DNA of 64,000 nt from CAWIVH01 sp963839475 (GTDB taxonomy: Bacteria; Acidobacteriota; UBA6911): positions 806,001-870,000 of the forward strand of contig CAWIVH010000001.1 in assembly GCA_963839475.1 (NCBI GenBank), given 5' to 3'. Position 1 is the first letter of the stretch. The number at the start of each line of letters is the position of its first letter. Made by a program: the position numbers and the translations under genes. A model generated the notes under the pieces. It was not told the DNA's origin, ran no database searches, and saw nothing but the letters and a program-made list of their open reading frames with translations. Below, piece by piece: positions 1 to 8,553 of the stretch.

Positions 1-3000
1 CCATGTTTTGCCCAGGCCAAGGTCGATGGATACGTAGCTTGGAATCCGGAAATTATTGCGTTCTCCGGTTTCGCCGGGGCGGGCATTCCGGAAACTCTGG
101 TAAGCGTAAGTCGCGTCCGTATAGAAATTCGGCGTTTCCCCGCTCTTGTGAGGATTGGCCTTCAGTGGACGAATAAGGGATCCCCAGCTCTGGGCATTCC
201 AGTTGGTGGCCCAAATACCAAGATCCCAGGGGGCGCTGTCAGGAAGACCGGAATTCCAGCGGAAAATGCCGGTCATCTGCCACCCGCCGATGACTGCATC
301 GAGCCCCTTGTTGGAAGTGTTGAGGAAGGTCTTCCCGCGACCGATCGGGATATCCCACATGGCGTTGGCATTGATCATGTGAGTCAAGTCAAAGTCAGAC
401 ACCGCGTGGTTGTCGTCGGGCCGGAGGGCATTTTCGATGAAGGCGGACCCGTACGAACTGGATGTCTGCAGGCCCGAAGCGTTGTCGGTGGATTTGCTGA
501 ACGTGTAGTTCAGATCGAAATTGAGGCTGCTCTTGAAGCGCTCGCGGAGGGTGAGGGTTCCCGCGTGATAATCGGAGTATGCCATCGTGCTCCAGACCGA
601 CAGGGCGGCGTACTGCGGCTGGAAGAACATGTAAGGGTAAATGCCGTTGTAATCCAGCACGGCCTGGAGGTAGGTCCAGTCCGGCAGATCGCTTCCGTCT
701 CGCGACACGCGGCTGTAAGCGCTTTGGGTCGCATTCGGGAGCCCCTTACGCCGATAGTCGGGGAAGAGATTTTCAAAATAAGGAATCACCGGCATTTTGC
801 TGATGGGCACATTGTTCCAGCGGGCGTCGAAGAAAAGATTGGCGGCTGTGTACCAATCCATCCCGGATTTGGGATCCTTGAGATTGTTGAGCTGCATGAC
901 ATCTCGTTGGGCCAGCAGATTCCGGGCCGAACGCCCGACGTAGGAAGCTTCGAGCGTAAACCCATGCCCCAGTTCACGCCCAATGGAGAAGTTCCACGAG
1001 TAATTGCGCGGGCTGGTCAGTTTGTCGTCGAGCGACGATTCGATACGCTGCTCGCCGTCCGCCGGCGTGGTCAAGGGGAACGTGAGTTTGGAAGGAACCG
1101 ATATACCCGGGAAGCTGCGGATGTCCTGACCGGGGCCCGTATAAAGGGGGGCAAGGGAATCCGTGACATTGTAGGCATTGGCGGAGATCGACTGGGTGGA
1201 GGAGAAGCCAAGGGTGTTGAGGTTATCGAACGATACCGCCAGCTGGCTGCCGATGTGGTCGTACATCATGGCGAAACCGCCGCGGATCACTGATTTCTTC
1301 CCTTCACCGAAAACCATCTTGAGGAACCTGTTCTCAAAAGTCGGCTGCCAGGCGAAAGCGGCGCGGGGCGAAAAGTCGTTCTTTTTAAAATTGTATAGCG
1401 GGCCCTTTCCATTGACCGGGCCGGAGATGTCGACGCTGATAGTCTCGTTGTAAGGCTTGCCCTGCGCTGCCGAGGCGACGCGCTTATCGAAATAATCCGA
1501 GAGGCTGGTGGTAGGCTTGACCTCGAACCCGTTGGCTTCATACACCGGCCGGTTCAGGCTGTAGCGCAAGCCCAACGAAAGGGTGAGATCGGGGCGAACG
1601 CGCCAGGCGTCCTGGATGTAAAACTCGTACTCCTCGGTGGCCCAGGTGCGCCCGACCCCGGTGCCCGACTTCATGATCGAACCGTCGCGATTGAAATTGA
1701 AGTTGGCGCTGTAGGACGAAAAACGGCCGATGACGGCACAAAGGGCATCCCTTACGCCGCCCTCACTGCCGTTGATGTCGTCGATAATAGGCGCGGTCAG
1801 GACAGCCCCGGAATCCTCGTAGTAGGTCGGATTTGCATACGCTACATCATAGGCCTTGCTGTAGGAAACACGCTCGTTCCGGATAAGGCGGATATTAGTG
1901 CCGAACCCGAATGTGTGGTTCCCCTTCACCCAGGCCAGATCATCGACAAAGTTATATACCGGCGTGACGCGGTTTAAAGAGCGAGTGAAGTCCTTCGGCC
2001 AATAGACGTAACGGAAATAAAGCTGGTTTTCCGAGGAGTCGCCCTGCTGGGTGAATGCCTGCCGGGTCAGTCCGAAGCGGAAGGTATTGACCAGATTGTT
2101 GGTGACCGTCCAGGTTTCTTGCGCCATCACCCCTGTAGGATGGCTCCATCGGCCGGTCCCAGGAGTGTCGGGCCAGGCCGGAGCGCCCGCTTCATGATCG
2201 TGCTGGTAATTTCCGCGCAGCAGCAGTACATGTTTTGCGTCGCGAGTTAGATTGAAGTTCAGGGTGGCGGTGTGGGAATTCTGTGCTACCGGCAACGGCG
2301 CATTGAACCGGAAGCCCGCCGTATTCAAGCCGTCGCCAACTTCGAAGTTATTCGCTTTGTATCTTGCCGCGGCTGCGCCCAGCACCTTGGTTGCCGCCGG
2401 GTTCACCTGGGCCGGATACAACGCATTGATCTCCGCGGTGGTCATGGTCTTCACGCCGCCGGCACTGAGGCTGTCGTATTTCACCTGCCCGGCTCCGAGA
2501 ACGGGGAGCGGGACGGTCTGCAGTACCGTGGTTTCCTTGGCGTCGCGCCGTCCTTCGTAATTGTAGAAGAAAAAGGCGCGGTCCTTTTTGATCGGTCCGC
2601 CCACCGATCCGCCAAACAGGTTGCGGATCAGTTTGGGTCTATCAACACCGGAGCGGTTGTTGAAAAAGTCGTTCGCGGTGGTGACGGTGTTGCGGTGGAA
2701 TTCATACAATGAACCGTGCCACTCGTTGGTCCCGGTCTTCGTGATCAAGGATACCTGGCCACCGGCGGAACGCCCCTGGTTAGCGGTCGGAGTATTGGTC
2801 GTGACACGGAACTCCTGAACCGAATCGGGCGTGATGCGCAATACGGTCGAAAACGCCTCGCCCGTCTGCTGCTCGTTGACGTCGACACCGTCCAGCGTCA
2901 GGTTTGACTGGTCGCTGCGAGAACCGCTGACATATCCATCCGGCGTCACGGCCGCCTGAAGGCTGAGAAGGCCGGCGACGTTCCTGGACTCCAACGGCAA

Positions 3001-3441
3001 TTGGGTGATGCGAACAGCCTCGAAGGCCGTGCCCATGGAGGCATCCTGCGTATTGAGTCTGACGGCGCCGGCTTCCACGGTCACAGTTTCAGAAATCTGA
3101 CCGACCTCGAGCTTGAGCTCCAAAGTCATCGGGGTATCTACAAGGAGTTCCAACCCTTCCTTGACAGCGGTTTTGAATCCGGCAAGTTCGGCTTTGACTC
3201 TATATTTCCCGGGAGCTAATTGAGGGAAATGGAAAGATCCCACTCCATCGGTGACCTCGCTCCTGTCGACCCCCGTCTGACTGGTCAGTGTCACCGTAAC
3301 GCCCGGGATCACACCGCCGGCCTGGTCCATTACTTTGCCCGACAGTGCCGTATTTTGAGCCTGGGCGGGAAGCGCCAGAAGCAGAGCGGTCGCAAAAATC
3401 GCCAAACACAATAGCTTATTTTTGTATAGATTTCCGTTCAT
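1..3441 (-). CDS. TonB-dependent receptor, Oar-like, partial (C-terminus beyond left edge)
   Basis: Outer-membrane TonB-dependent transporter of the Oar/CarboxypepD_reg type, predicted to import a large substrate, often glycan- or peptide-derived. The frame is open from ATG 3441 to base 1, at least 1147 residues, and its stop is outside the window. The N-terminus has a signal peptide (about residues 1-29, ending ALPAQAQ), then a carboxypeptidase-regulatory-like fold (LSGKVMDQAGGVIPGVTVTL), then a plug region with LTLDGVDVNE and GGQVSLITKTGTNEWHG. Downstream sequence (FFFYNYEGRR, FYIQDAWRVRPDLTLSLGLRY) is typical of the beta-barrel of this family. A GAGGTGA ribosome site lies 9 bases upstream. 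The substrate cannot be told from sequence. Long open frames on the opposite strand are shadows. Confidence 0.93.
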   Translation of the reverse strand, partial: MNGNLYKNKLLCLAIFATALLLALPAQAQNTALSGKVMDQAGGVIPGVTVTLTSQTGVDRSEVTDGVGSFHFPQLAPGKYRVKAELAGFKTAVKEGLELLVDTPMTLELKLEVGQISETVTVEAGAVRLNTQDASMGTAFEAVRITQLPLESRNVAGLLSLQAAVTPDGYVSGSRSDQSNLTLDGVDVNEQQTGEAFSTVLRITPDSVQEFRVTTNTPTANQGRSAGGQVSLITKTGTNEWHGSLYEFHRNTVTTANDFFNNRSGVDRPKLIRNLFGGSVGGPIKKDRAFFFYNYEGRRDAKETTVLQTVPLPVLGAGQVKYDSLSAGGVKTMTTAEINALYPAQVNPAATKVLGAAAARYKANNFEVGDGLNTAGFRFNAPLPVAQNSHTATLNFNLTRDAKHVLLLRGNYQHDHEAGAPAWPDTPGTGRWSHPTGVMAQETWTVTNNLVNTFRFGLTRQAFTQQGDSSENQLYFRYVYWPKDFTRSLNRVTPVYNFVDDLAWVKGNHTFGFGTNIRLIRNERVSYSKAYDVAYANPTYYEDSGAVLTAPIIDDINGSEGGVRDALCAVIGRFSSYSANFNFNRDGSIMKSGTGVGRTWATEEYEFYIQDAWRVRPDLTLSLGLRYSLNRPVYEANGFEVKPTTSLSDYFDKRVASAAQGKPYNETISVDISGPVNGKGPLYNFKKNDFSPRAAFAWQPTFENRFLKMVFGEGKKSVIRGGFAMMYDHIGSQLAVSFDNLNTLGFSSTQSISANAYNVTDSLAPLYTGPGQDIRSFPGISVPSKLTFPLTTPADGEQRIESSLDDKLTSPRNYSWNFSIGRELGHGFTLEASYVGRSARNLLAQRDVMQLNNLKDPKSGMDWYTAANLFFDARWNNVPISKMPVIPYFENLFPDYRRKGLPNATQSAYSRVSRDGSDLPDWTYLQAVLDYNGIYPYMFFQPQYAALSVWSTMAYSDYHAGTLTLRERFKSSLNFDLNYTFSKSTDNASGLQTSSSYGSAFIENALRPDDNHAVSDFDLTHMINANAMWDIPIGRGKTFLNTSNKGLDAVIGGWQMTGIFRWNSGLPDSAPWDLGIWATNWNAQSWGSLIRPLKANPHKSGETPNFYTDATYAYQSFRNARPGETGERNNFRIPSYVSIDLGLGKTW

Positions 3442-3459
3442 ATACAGGTCTCACCTCTT

Positions 3460-3475
3460 TTACCCTATCGGGTAA
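3460..3475. promoter_or_regulatory. Inverted repeat in the leader of the TonB receptor gene
   Basis: TTACCC-TATC-GGGTAA is a perfect 6-bp inverted repeat immediately upstream of the ribosome site of the TonB receptor. It could be an operator or a small RNA hairpin near the initiation region. No regulator is identifiable from sequence. Confidence 0.35.
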
Positions 3476-3679
3476 GGATGTTTTAAGTCAGTGGAAGAAG
3501 AAAATCCGCAAGAGCCGAGGAATCCTGAGCCGCGAAAAAATCCGCAGCCCGCGAATTCAGGCTCCCTGCCGCGTGGTCCAGGGCACACGGCCCGAGAAAT
3601 TCCCCTGAAGTAATTCCTTCGAAAACAATGGGCCCATTGTAGGTAATGAGATGGGTTTTGCAACACAATTATCGCTGGA

Positions 3680-4999
3680 TTATTTGGAGACCTGGCTTGA
3701 AGGTGAGAACGTCGAATAAATCCGTGGAATTCTCGAACCAAGTCCGCAGAGGATTTCGTAGGGAATGGTGCCGGCCCACTCCGCCCAGGCCGATGCATCG
3801 GCCCTGAAATGGGGAGAATTGCCGAGCAAGATAACCTCGTCCCCTTCAGCCGCCTCCGGGATCGACGAAACATCGATGACGATCATGTCCATCGAAATGG
3901 TTCCCAAAACCGGGGCCGGCCGCCCGTGGATTATGACGTGGGCTTTGCCGGACATATCACGTCGATAGCCGTCCGCATATCCAATAGGAAGAATGGCGGT
4001 CCGGGTTGTAATCCCGGCCACGAAGCGGCGGTTGTAGCCCACCGAGGATCCTGCTTGGATTGTCCTTAAACATCCGATCCGAGTTTTTAAGGTCATGACC
4101 GGCTTCAATTCCAAGGAACACCTCTCAGGAGCAGGCGGATAGCCGTAGAGCGCTATGCCGGGCCTGGCGCTCATCCCCCGCAGCGAGGGGTGGTGGATCC
4201 AGCCGCCGCTGTTGGCAAGGTGGATTTCGCCCGGATCAATCGCAGCACCCCGGATGACTTCCAGCGCTGTTTCCAGGCGCCGCACCTGTTCCCGCGTATA
4301 GCTGGGATCATCCTCTTCAGAGCAGGCGAGATGGGAAAAAGTCCCGGTGAGGCGTAATCCCGGCGAGTTTTCCAGGGCTTCAATCACAGGACCAAGGTCA
4401 TCCCATGGAGCGCCGAGGCGAGCCATCCCGGTGTCGATCTTCAGGTGAACCGGCACCGGCGACTCCGGCGACGACGCCTCTGCCAGGCGCCTGATTCCAC
4501 TCACAGAGTGAACCGTGGCGGCCAAGCCGCAGCGCACGATCTCAGCCTCTTCGCCCGGCCAGGCCCCTTCAAGAACCAGGATCGGCTCCCGAAGGCCGGC
4601 TTCCCGCAATGCTATCCCCTCTTCGACGAGTGCCACCGCAAATGCATTCGCACCTGCGGAGGCCAATACCCGGGCGGCCTCGACAGCACCGTGGCCGTAG
4701 GCGTTGGCCTTTATTACCGGAATCAACCTTGGAATTGCGAATTGCGAATTGCGAATTGCGAATTGGGATTCGGTTGCCGTTTGCCTGCAAAAGGCAGGTG
4801 ATGCCGCGTCGTCTTTCAATTCGCAATTTGCAGTTCGCAATATGCAATTGTCTTCTGGGGTCGCGAGGCTGCACAGGACATAGTAATTGTGAACAAGGGC
4901 GTCAAGGTCAACCTCCGCCCAAGTAGGACGACCTTTGAATTGCGGATTGCGCATTGCGAATTGCGGATTATCGTTCGGGGGAACAGTCTTGTCTTCCAT
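3680..4999 (-). CDS. alr: Alanine racemase with repeat-derived in-frame insertions
   Basis: PLP-dependent alanine racemase (L-Ala to D-Ala for peptidoglycan), cytoplasmic. The PLP-lysine motif VIKANAYGHGA, the RPGIALYGY segment, VGYNRRF and the SMDMIVIDVS strand are all present, so it looks catalytically complete. ATG 4999 is chosen because GGGGGAGG lies 6 bases upstream; this gives 439 residues against roughly 360-380 for the family. The excess is repeat DNA. Residues about 9-18 come from a heptamer block (NPQFAMRNPQF), and about 40 residues between SLATPE and PRLIPVIKA come from a complete inverted-heptamer element (ANCEL... and SQFAIRNSQFAI). Removing those 40 residues restores the normal distance from the HNY helix to the PLP lysine. 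It follows dnaB in the same direction and is probably the last gene of that operon. Confidence 0.95.
   Translation of the reverse strand: MEDKTVPPNDNPQFAMRNPQFKGRPTWAEVDLDALVHNYYVLCSLATPEDNCILRTANCELKDDAASPAFCRQTATESQFAIRNSQFAIPRLIPVIKANAYGHGAVEAARVLASAGANAFAVALVEEGIALREAGLREPILVLEGAWPGEEAEIVRCGLAATVHSVSGIRRLAEASSPESPVPVHLKIDTGMARLGAPWDDLGPVIEALENSPGLRLTGTFSHLACSEEDDPSYTREQVRRLETALEVIRGAAIDPGEIHLANSGGWIHHPSLRGMSARPGIALYGYPPAPERCSLELKPVMTLKTRIGCLRTIQAGSSVGYNRRFVAGITTRTAILPIGYADGYRRDMSGKAHVIIHGRPAPVLGTISMDMIVIDVSSIPEAAEGDEVILLGNSPHFRADASAWAEWAGTIPYEILCGLGSRIPRIYSTFSPSSQVSK
4732..4850. repeat. Inverted heptamer element inside alr (translated)
   Basis: Five direct GAATTGC-type heptamers (4732-4766) face degenerate GCAATTC-type heptamers (4817-4850) in inverse orientation. 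The 50-bp interior holds a small palindrome (TGCCT-GCAAA-AGGCA). The element lies wholly within alr and is read in frame as about 40 residues. Confidence 0.9.
4937..4969. repeat. Heptamer block in the 5' end of alr (translated)
   Basis: Nearly five tandem copies of a degenerate GAATTGC heptamer (variants GGATTGC and GCATTGC). On the minus strand it is read as NPQFAMRNPQF, inside the N-terminus of alanine racemase and downstream of its ribosome site. Confidence 0.85.
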
Positions 5000-5024
5000 C
5001 ACCATCCTCCCCCAATCATCCAAA

Positions 5025-5184
5025 GAATTGCGGATTGCAAATTGCGGATTGCGAATTGACCGAAACTGGAACGGGATCTGTTATCAAGTTGATGTGTCCT
5101 ATAAATTGCGATCTCCAGATTTAGTAGCCGGCGAACCCGATGAATAACAGGTGCAGGAAATCCGCAATTCGCAATTCGCAATCA
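5025..5184. repeat. Inverted heptamer element between dnaB and alr
   Basis: Direct heptamers at 5025-5058 (GAATTGC, GGATTGC, AAATTGC) face inverse copies at 5159-5184 across about 100 bp. It fills nearly the whole dnaB-alr gap. The block at 4937-4969 has the same orientation as its left arm and could belong to the same composite element. Confidence 0.8.
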
Positions 5185-5186
5185 GG

Positions 5187-6533
5187 TCACTGTTCTTGAT
5201 AGAGGTTGGCAAATTTCGTGTATTGCTTGACGAAAGCCAGTTTCAGAGACCCTGTGGGGCCGTTTCGCTGCTTCTCTATGATCAGCTCGGCTATGCCGGT
5301 GTTTTCATCGGTCGGGTTGTGGATCTCTTCGCGGTAGATGAAAAGGACGACATCGGCATCCTGCTCGATGGAGCCCGACTCGCGCAGGTCGGAAAGCATC
5401 GGGCGATGGTCTCCGCGGCGGGCTTCAACCGCGCGGCTGAGCTGGGATATCGCGATCAGGGGAACCTGGAGCTCCTTGGCGATGGCTTTCAATCCGCGGG
5501 AGATCTGGGATATCTCCTGGGTGCGGTTTTCGTAGCGGCGTTCGGAGCCGGACATCAGCTGGAGGTAGTCAACAACCAGCAGGTCGAGGCCGCGCGCTTC
5601 CTGCTTCAAGCGCCGGGCTTTGGAGCGCATTTCAGTGACGGAAATATTGGCGGAGTCGTCGATATAAATCCTGGTTTGAGACAGCGCGCCGGCAGCACGC
5701 CCCAGCCGGGACCAGTCTTCTTTGTTCAGGAAGCCAGTGCTCACCTTGTGAGCGTCGATTTCGGCTTCGGCGCAAAGCAGCCTTTTAACCAGCTGCTCCT
5801 TGCTCATTTCCAGGCTGAAAATGCCGACCACCTGTTGCTTTTTGATCGCGACGTGCTGGGCGATATTCAAAGCCAGGCTGGTTTTCCCGAGGCTGGGCCG
5901 CGCAGCCAGGATTACGAGGTCGCCGGAGTGGAATCCGGCGGTCATTCTGTCGAGTTCGGCGAATCCGGTCTCGACGCCGGTCACCAGCGTTTTCCGGTTC
6001 GAAACCTCTTCGATCTGTTTATAGACGGCGCTGACCAGCGGGTCGATATGGGAAAATCCGGTGCGAAACTGCTCTCCGGCCAGTTCGAGGATGGTCCGCT
6101 CGATCTGTTCGAGGATTTCCCCGGCTGATTCTTCGCTCTGGTAGCTGCGCGCCATGATCTCGTTGGAAATCTGGATCAGGCGCCGCAGGGTCGCCTTTTC
6201 TTTGACGATCCGGGCGTAGTGTTCGATGTTGATGGCACGCGGCAGCCCGTCGGTCAGGCTGGCGATATAGGCGGGACCGCCTGCGCTTTCGAGCTCATCC
6301 GTTCGCTGAAGTTCGTTTTTCAGTGTGACGAGGTCGACGGGCTTGGACTGGGCCGTGAGCCCGGTCATCTTCTCGAAAATGCGGCGATGGCTTTCCAGGT
6401 AGAAATCGTGGCTGCGTAGCGTTTCGAGAACGACATAGATGGCCTTGTCGTCCAGCAGGATGGCTCCCAGGATGGAGCGCTCCGCCTCGAGATTGTTCGG
6501 CAGGGTTTTCTCGAGCGTGATGTCGCTAGGCAT
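5187..6533 (-). CDS. dnaB: Replicative DNA helicase DnaB
   Basis: Hexameric helicase that unwinds DNA at the replication fork. The N-terminal domain begins LPNNLEAERSILGAILLDDKAI. The RecA-like motor has Walker A ARPSLGKTS, SLEMSKEQL, Walker B LLVVDYLQLM, and the arginine-finger region EIHNPTDENTG-ELIIEKQRNGPTG. The ATG at 6533 (MPSDITLEK) is preferred: the upstream extension MRPLRPSWFDPS is encoded by the intergenic CCGCAAAG repeat and is not family-like. 448 residues, a normal length, with no intein. It follows rplI, the common rpsF-rpsR-rplI-dnaB order. Confidence 0.96.
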   Translation of the reverse strand: MPSDITLEKTLPNNLEAERSILGAILLDDKAIYVVLETLRSHDFYLESHRRIFEKMTGLTAQSKPVDLVTLKNELQRTDELESAGGPAYIASLTDGLPRAINIEHYARIVKEKATLRRLIQISNEIMARSYQSEESAGEILEQIERTILELAGEQFRTGFSHIDPLVSAVYKQIEEVSNRKTLVTGVETGFAELDRMTAGFHSGDLVILAARPSLGKTSLALNIAQHVAIKKQQVVGIFSLEMSKEQLVKRLLCAEAEIDAHKVSTGFLNKEDWSRLGRAAGALSQTRIYIDDSANISVTEMRSKARRLKQEARGLDLLVVDYLQLMSGSERRYENRTQEISQISRGLKAIAKELQVPLIAISQLSRAVEARRGDHRPMLSDLRESGSIEQDADVVLFIYREEIHNPTDENTGIAELIIEKQRNGPTGSLKLAFVKQYTKFANLYQEQ

Positions 6534-6552
6534 AGACGGATCGAACCATGAG

Positions 6553-6612
6553 GGCCGCAAGGGCCGCAAAGCGAGAATCAGAGATTCCTTCGAGTCTTTG
6601 CAGCCTTTGCGG
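6553..6612. repeat. CCGCAAAG / CTTTGCGG intergenic repeat between rplI and dnaB
   Basis: Two tandem GGGCCGCAA-type units (6553-6571) face CTTTGCAGCCTTTGCGG (6596-6612) as an imperfect hairpin. The same words recur near 56823 and 63113-63256, so this is a second interspersed family. Confidence 0.6.
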
Positions 6613-6633
6613 TTTTTTTCTTTGACCGAATAA

Positions 6634-7116
6634 TTATTCAGCGGTCTCGGGCTTGGGCTCCGGTTCCGGCTCGGCTTCGGCTTCGACCACGATTCGGATC
6701 GGGACAGTCACCTCGCGGTGCAGCCGGATCGGCACCTGGTATTCGCCGATCGACTTGATCGGCTCTTCCAGCTGGATTTTACGCTTATCGATTTCGATTT
6801 TGTGGGCGCTCAGGAAGTCGGCGACATCAATCGCGGTGACGGAACCATAAAGCGCTCCACCCTCGCCGGTTTTCCGCTTGATGTTGACCGTCAGTTTGAC
6901 GATTTCACGGGCCACGAGGCTGGCCGCCGCCTTGTCGCGCTGATCCCTGCGGGCCAGGGCCAGCTTCTCGATTTCCATGACCTTCACGTTACCCGGCGTC
7001 GCCTCAACCGCGATCTTGCTGGGAACCAAGTAGTTACGGCCATACCCAGGGGCGACTTTGACGATGTCGCCAGCCTTTCCAAGCTTCTCTACATCCTGCT
7101 TCAAAATGACCTTCAT
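6634..7116 (-). CDS. rplI: 50S ribosomal protein L9
   Basis: Large-subunit protein that binds 23S rRNA at the base of the L1 stalk. The N-terminal domain MKVILKQDVEKLGKAGDIVKVAPGYGRNYLVP is diagnostic, followed by a helical connector and a C-terminal domain ending in an acidic EAEPEPEPKPE tail. 160 residues, slightly long because of the tail. A GAGAGGGTG ribosome site precedes the ATG. It lies 24 bases after rpsR in the rpsF-rpsR-rplI block. Confidence 0.97.
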   Translation of the reverse strand: MKVILKQDVEKLGKAGDIVKVAPGYGRNYLVPSKIAVEATPGNVKVMEIEKLALARRDQRDKAAASLVAREIVKLTVNIKRKTGEGGALYGSVTAIDVADFLSAHKIEIDKRKIQLEEPIKSIGEYQVPIRLHREVTVPIRIVVEAEAEPEPEPKPETAE

Positions 7117-7140
7117 GTTTCACCCTCTCCAGTGATGACT

Positions 7141-7374
7141 TCAGTCTGCCACGAACGGGATAATGGCCAGATGCCTGGCGCGCTTGATCGCTTCGGACAG
7201 CTGGCGCTGATGAATGGAGCAGACCCCACTGATCCGGCGCGGGAGAATTTTGCCGCGCTCAGGGTTGAAGTGGGAGAGCAGCTTTCCGTCCTTGTAGTCG
7301 ATATACGTAATTTTCTCCGAGCAGAATTTGCACACTCTCTTGCGCCGGATTGAAAATCTTTTTCGCTCTGCCAT
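7141..7374 (-). CDS. rpsR: 30S ribosomal protein S18
   Basis: Small-subunit platform protein that pairs with S6. 77 residues. Motifs: CKFCSEKITYIDYKD, then FNPERGKILPRRISGVCSIHQRQLSEAIKRARHLAIIPFV. It keeps CxxC plus a third Cys, as in zinc-associated S18 forms. GAAGGTGAG precedes the ATG. It lies between rpsF and rplI. Confidence 0.97.
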   Translation of the reverse strand: MAERKRFSIRRKRVCKFCSEKITYIDYKDGKLLSHFNPERGKILPRRISGVCSIHQRQLSEAIKRARHLAIIPFVAD

Positions 7375-7491
7375 GATTTCTCACCTTCCTGATAATTATG
7401 GATTCCGGACACTACACGGCTGCGATCCCCCGCCCGGGAGCTGCGGCTCCTGGGGAATCGGCAGGCGGTGCCGGACACTCGCTCCAGATTT

Positions 7492-7893
7492 CTAAAGGGC
7501 TGTTGCTTCCGGAGGCACATCGATCTCCGGGATTTGCGGTCCCTGCGGCTTGCGCGTCGACGTCTTGCGCTGGCGAATGCTCTTCAGCTTTTCCGCACGC
7601 TTCATGTCTTCATCCACGCGGATGGACAGGAACCGGATGATGTAATCGGTCACGCGGAAGCGTCGCTCGAGTTCGGCGATCGCGATCCCGTCCCCTTCGA
7701 TCGTCAGGACGACGTAATAAGCGTCACGATACTTCTTGATCTTGTAGGCCAGGGAGCGTTTCCCCCAGTTGTCTACCTTGACGATCTTGCCGCCCTTGCC
7801 TTCCACCGCTCCCTGCGCGTGAGCGATGAAGCCATCGAGCTCTTCGGTCGTCAGGGTGGGAGCGGCTACGAATACCACTTCGTAAGTTCTCAC
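7492..7893 (-). CDS. rpsF: 30S ribosomal protein S6
   Basis: S6, partner of S18 in the 30S platform. 133 residues starting MRTYEVVFVAAPTLTTEE, with the family core KVDNWGKRSLAYKIKKYRDAYYVVL. The start codon is GTG at 7893, supported by AAGGAG about 9 bases upstream. The C-terminus has a basic tail (RQRKTSTRKPQ). It follows pth closely (4 bases). Confidence 0.96.
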   Translation of the reverse strand: MRTYEVVFVAAPTLTTEELDGFIAHAQGAVEGKGGKIVKVDNWGKRSLAYKIKKYRDAYYVVLTIEGDGIAIAELERRFRVTDYIIRFLSIRVDEDMKRAEKLKSIRQRKTSTRKPQGPQIPEIDVPPEATAL

Positions 7894-7897
7894 AGAT

Positions 7898-8509
7898 TTA
7901 TTCTCCTTTTACCGCTTCAACGTTAAACGCAGACATCGCGCCGGCGACGCCGCGGCTTAACATCGCATGGATGGCGTCACAAGCCCTTGAAATCATTGCT
8001 GACAACTCTTTTTCCCGCTCCGGCGGGAATTCATCGAGAACAAAGCCGGCCTTGTCTTCCGGCATGTTCTCCTCGCCGATCCCGAGGCGAATCCTCAAAA
8101 AGGCGCCGGAACCCAGCGCCCGGATAATCGATTCCAGGCCATTGTGGCCGCCGGCCGATCCCTTCCTCCGGATCCGGATCTTCCCGAAGGGAAGGCTGAA
8201 ATCATCCACAACCACCAGCAGGTCGTGCACGGCCAGGCTTCGCTTCAGAAGCAGTTCCGCTACCGCCTCGCCGCTCCGGTTCATGTATGTGACCGGCTTG
8301 GCCAGCAGGACTGGGTCATCACCCGTGTCCAGCCGCGCCACCAGCGATGAACCGTCGCATTCCCAGCGGCTTCCCGGCCTGATGCCCGCCAGCCGCTCGA
8401 CGACCATGAAGCCGGCGTTGTGCCGGGTATGCCGGTAATTCTCGCCGGGATTCCCCAGCCCCACGACCAGCCTCGGAACCCCGGCCGTCCCTTCGGATTC
8501 AGCGTTCAT
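7898..8509 (-). CDS. pth: Peptidyl-tRNA hydrolase
   Basis: Releases peptides from peptidyl-tRNA that has dropped off ribosomes. Motifs: LVVGLGNPGENYRHTRHNAGFMVVE with the catalytic His, KPVTYMNRSGEAV, LLVVVDDFSLPFGKIRIRRKGSAGGHNGLESI. Start ATG 8509 has GGAGG just upstream and gives 203 residues; an upstream in-frame start would add non-family residues. It sits between rplY and rpsF, and the prs-rplY-pth order is widely conserved. Confidence 0.96.
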   Translation of the reverse strand: MNAESEGTAGVPRLVVGLGNPGENYRHTRHNAGFMVVERLAGIRPGSRWECDGSSLVARLDTGDDPVLLAKPVTYMNRSGEAVAELLLKRSLAVHDLLVVVDDFSLPFGKIRIRRKGSAGGHNGLESIIRALGSGAFLRIRLGIGEENMPEDKAGFVLDEFPPEREKELSAMISRACDAIHAMLSRGVAGAMSAFNVEAVKGE

Positions 8510-8553
8510 CGTCCTCCGGCAGGCGCATCCAATCACCCAGCCGGCCCGTCTCG

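Noticed and set aside
148..1293. A 381-codon open frame on the plus strand
   Set aside because: It is antisense to the TonB receptor, has no recognisable domain, and the minus-strand frame through the same bases is a clear barrel protein.
4732..5184. Possible CRISPR array
   Set aside because: The repeats are tandem heptamers without unique spacers, and there are no cas genes.
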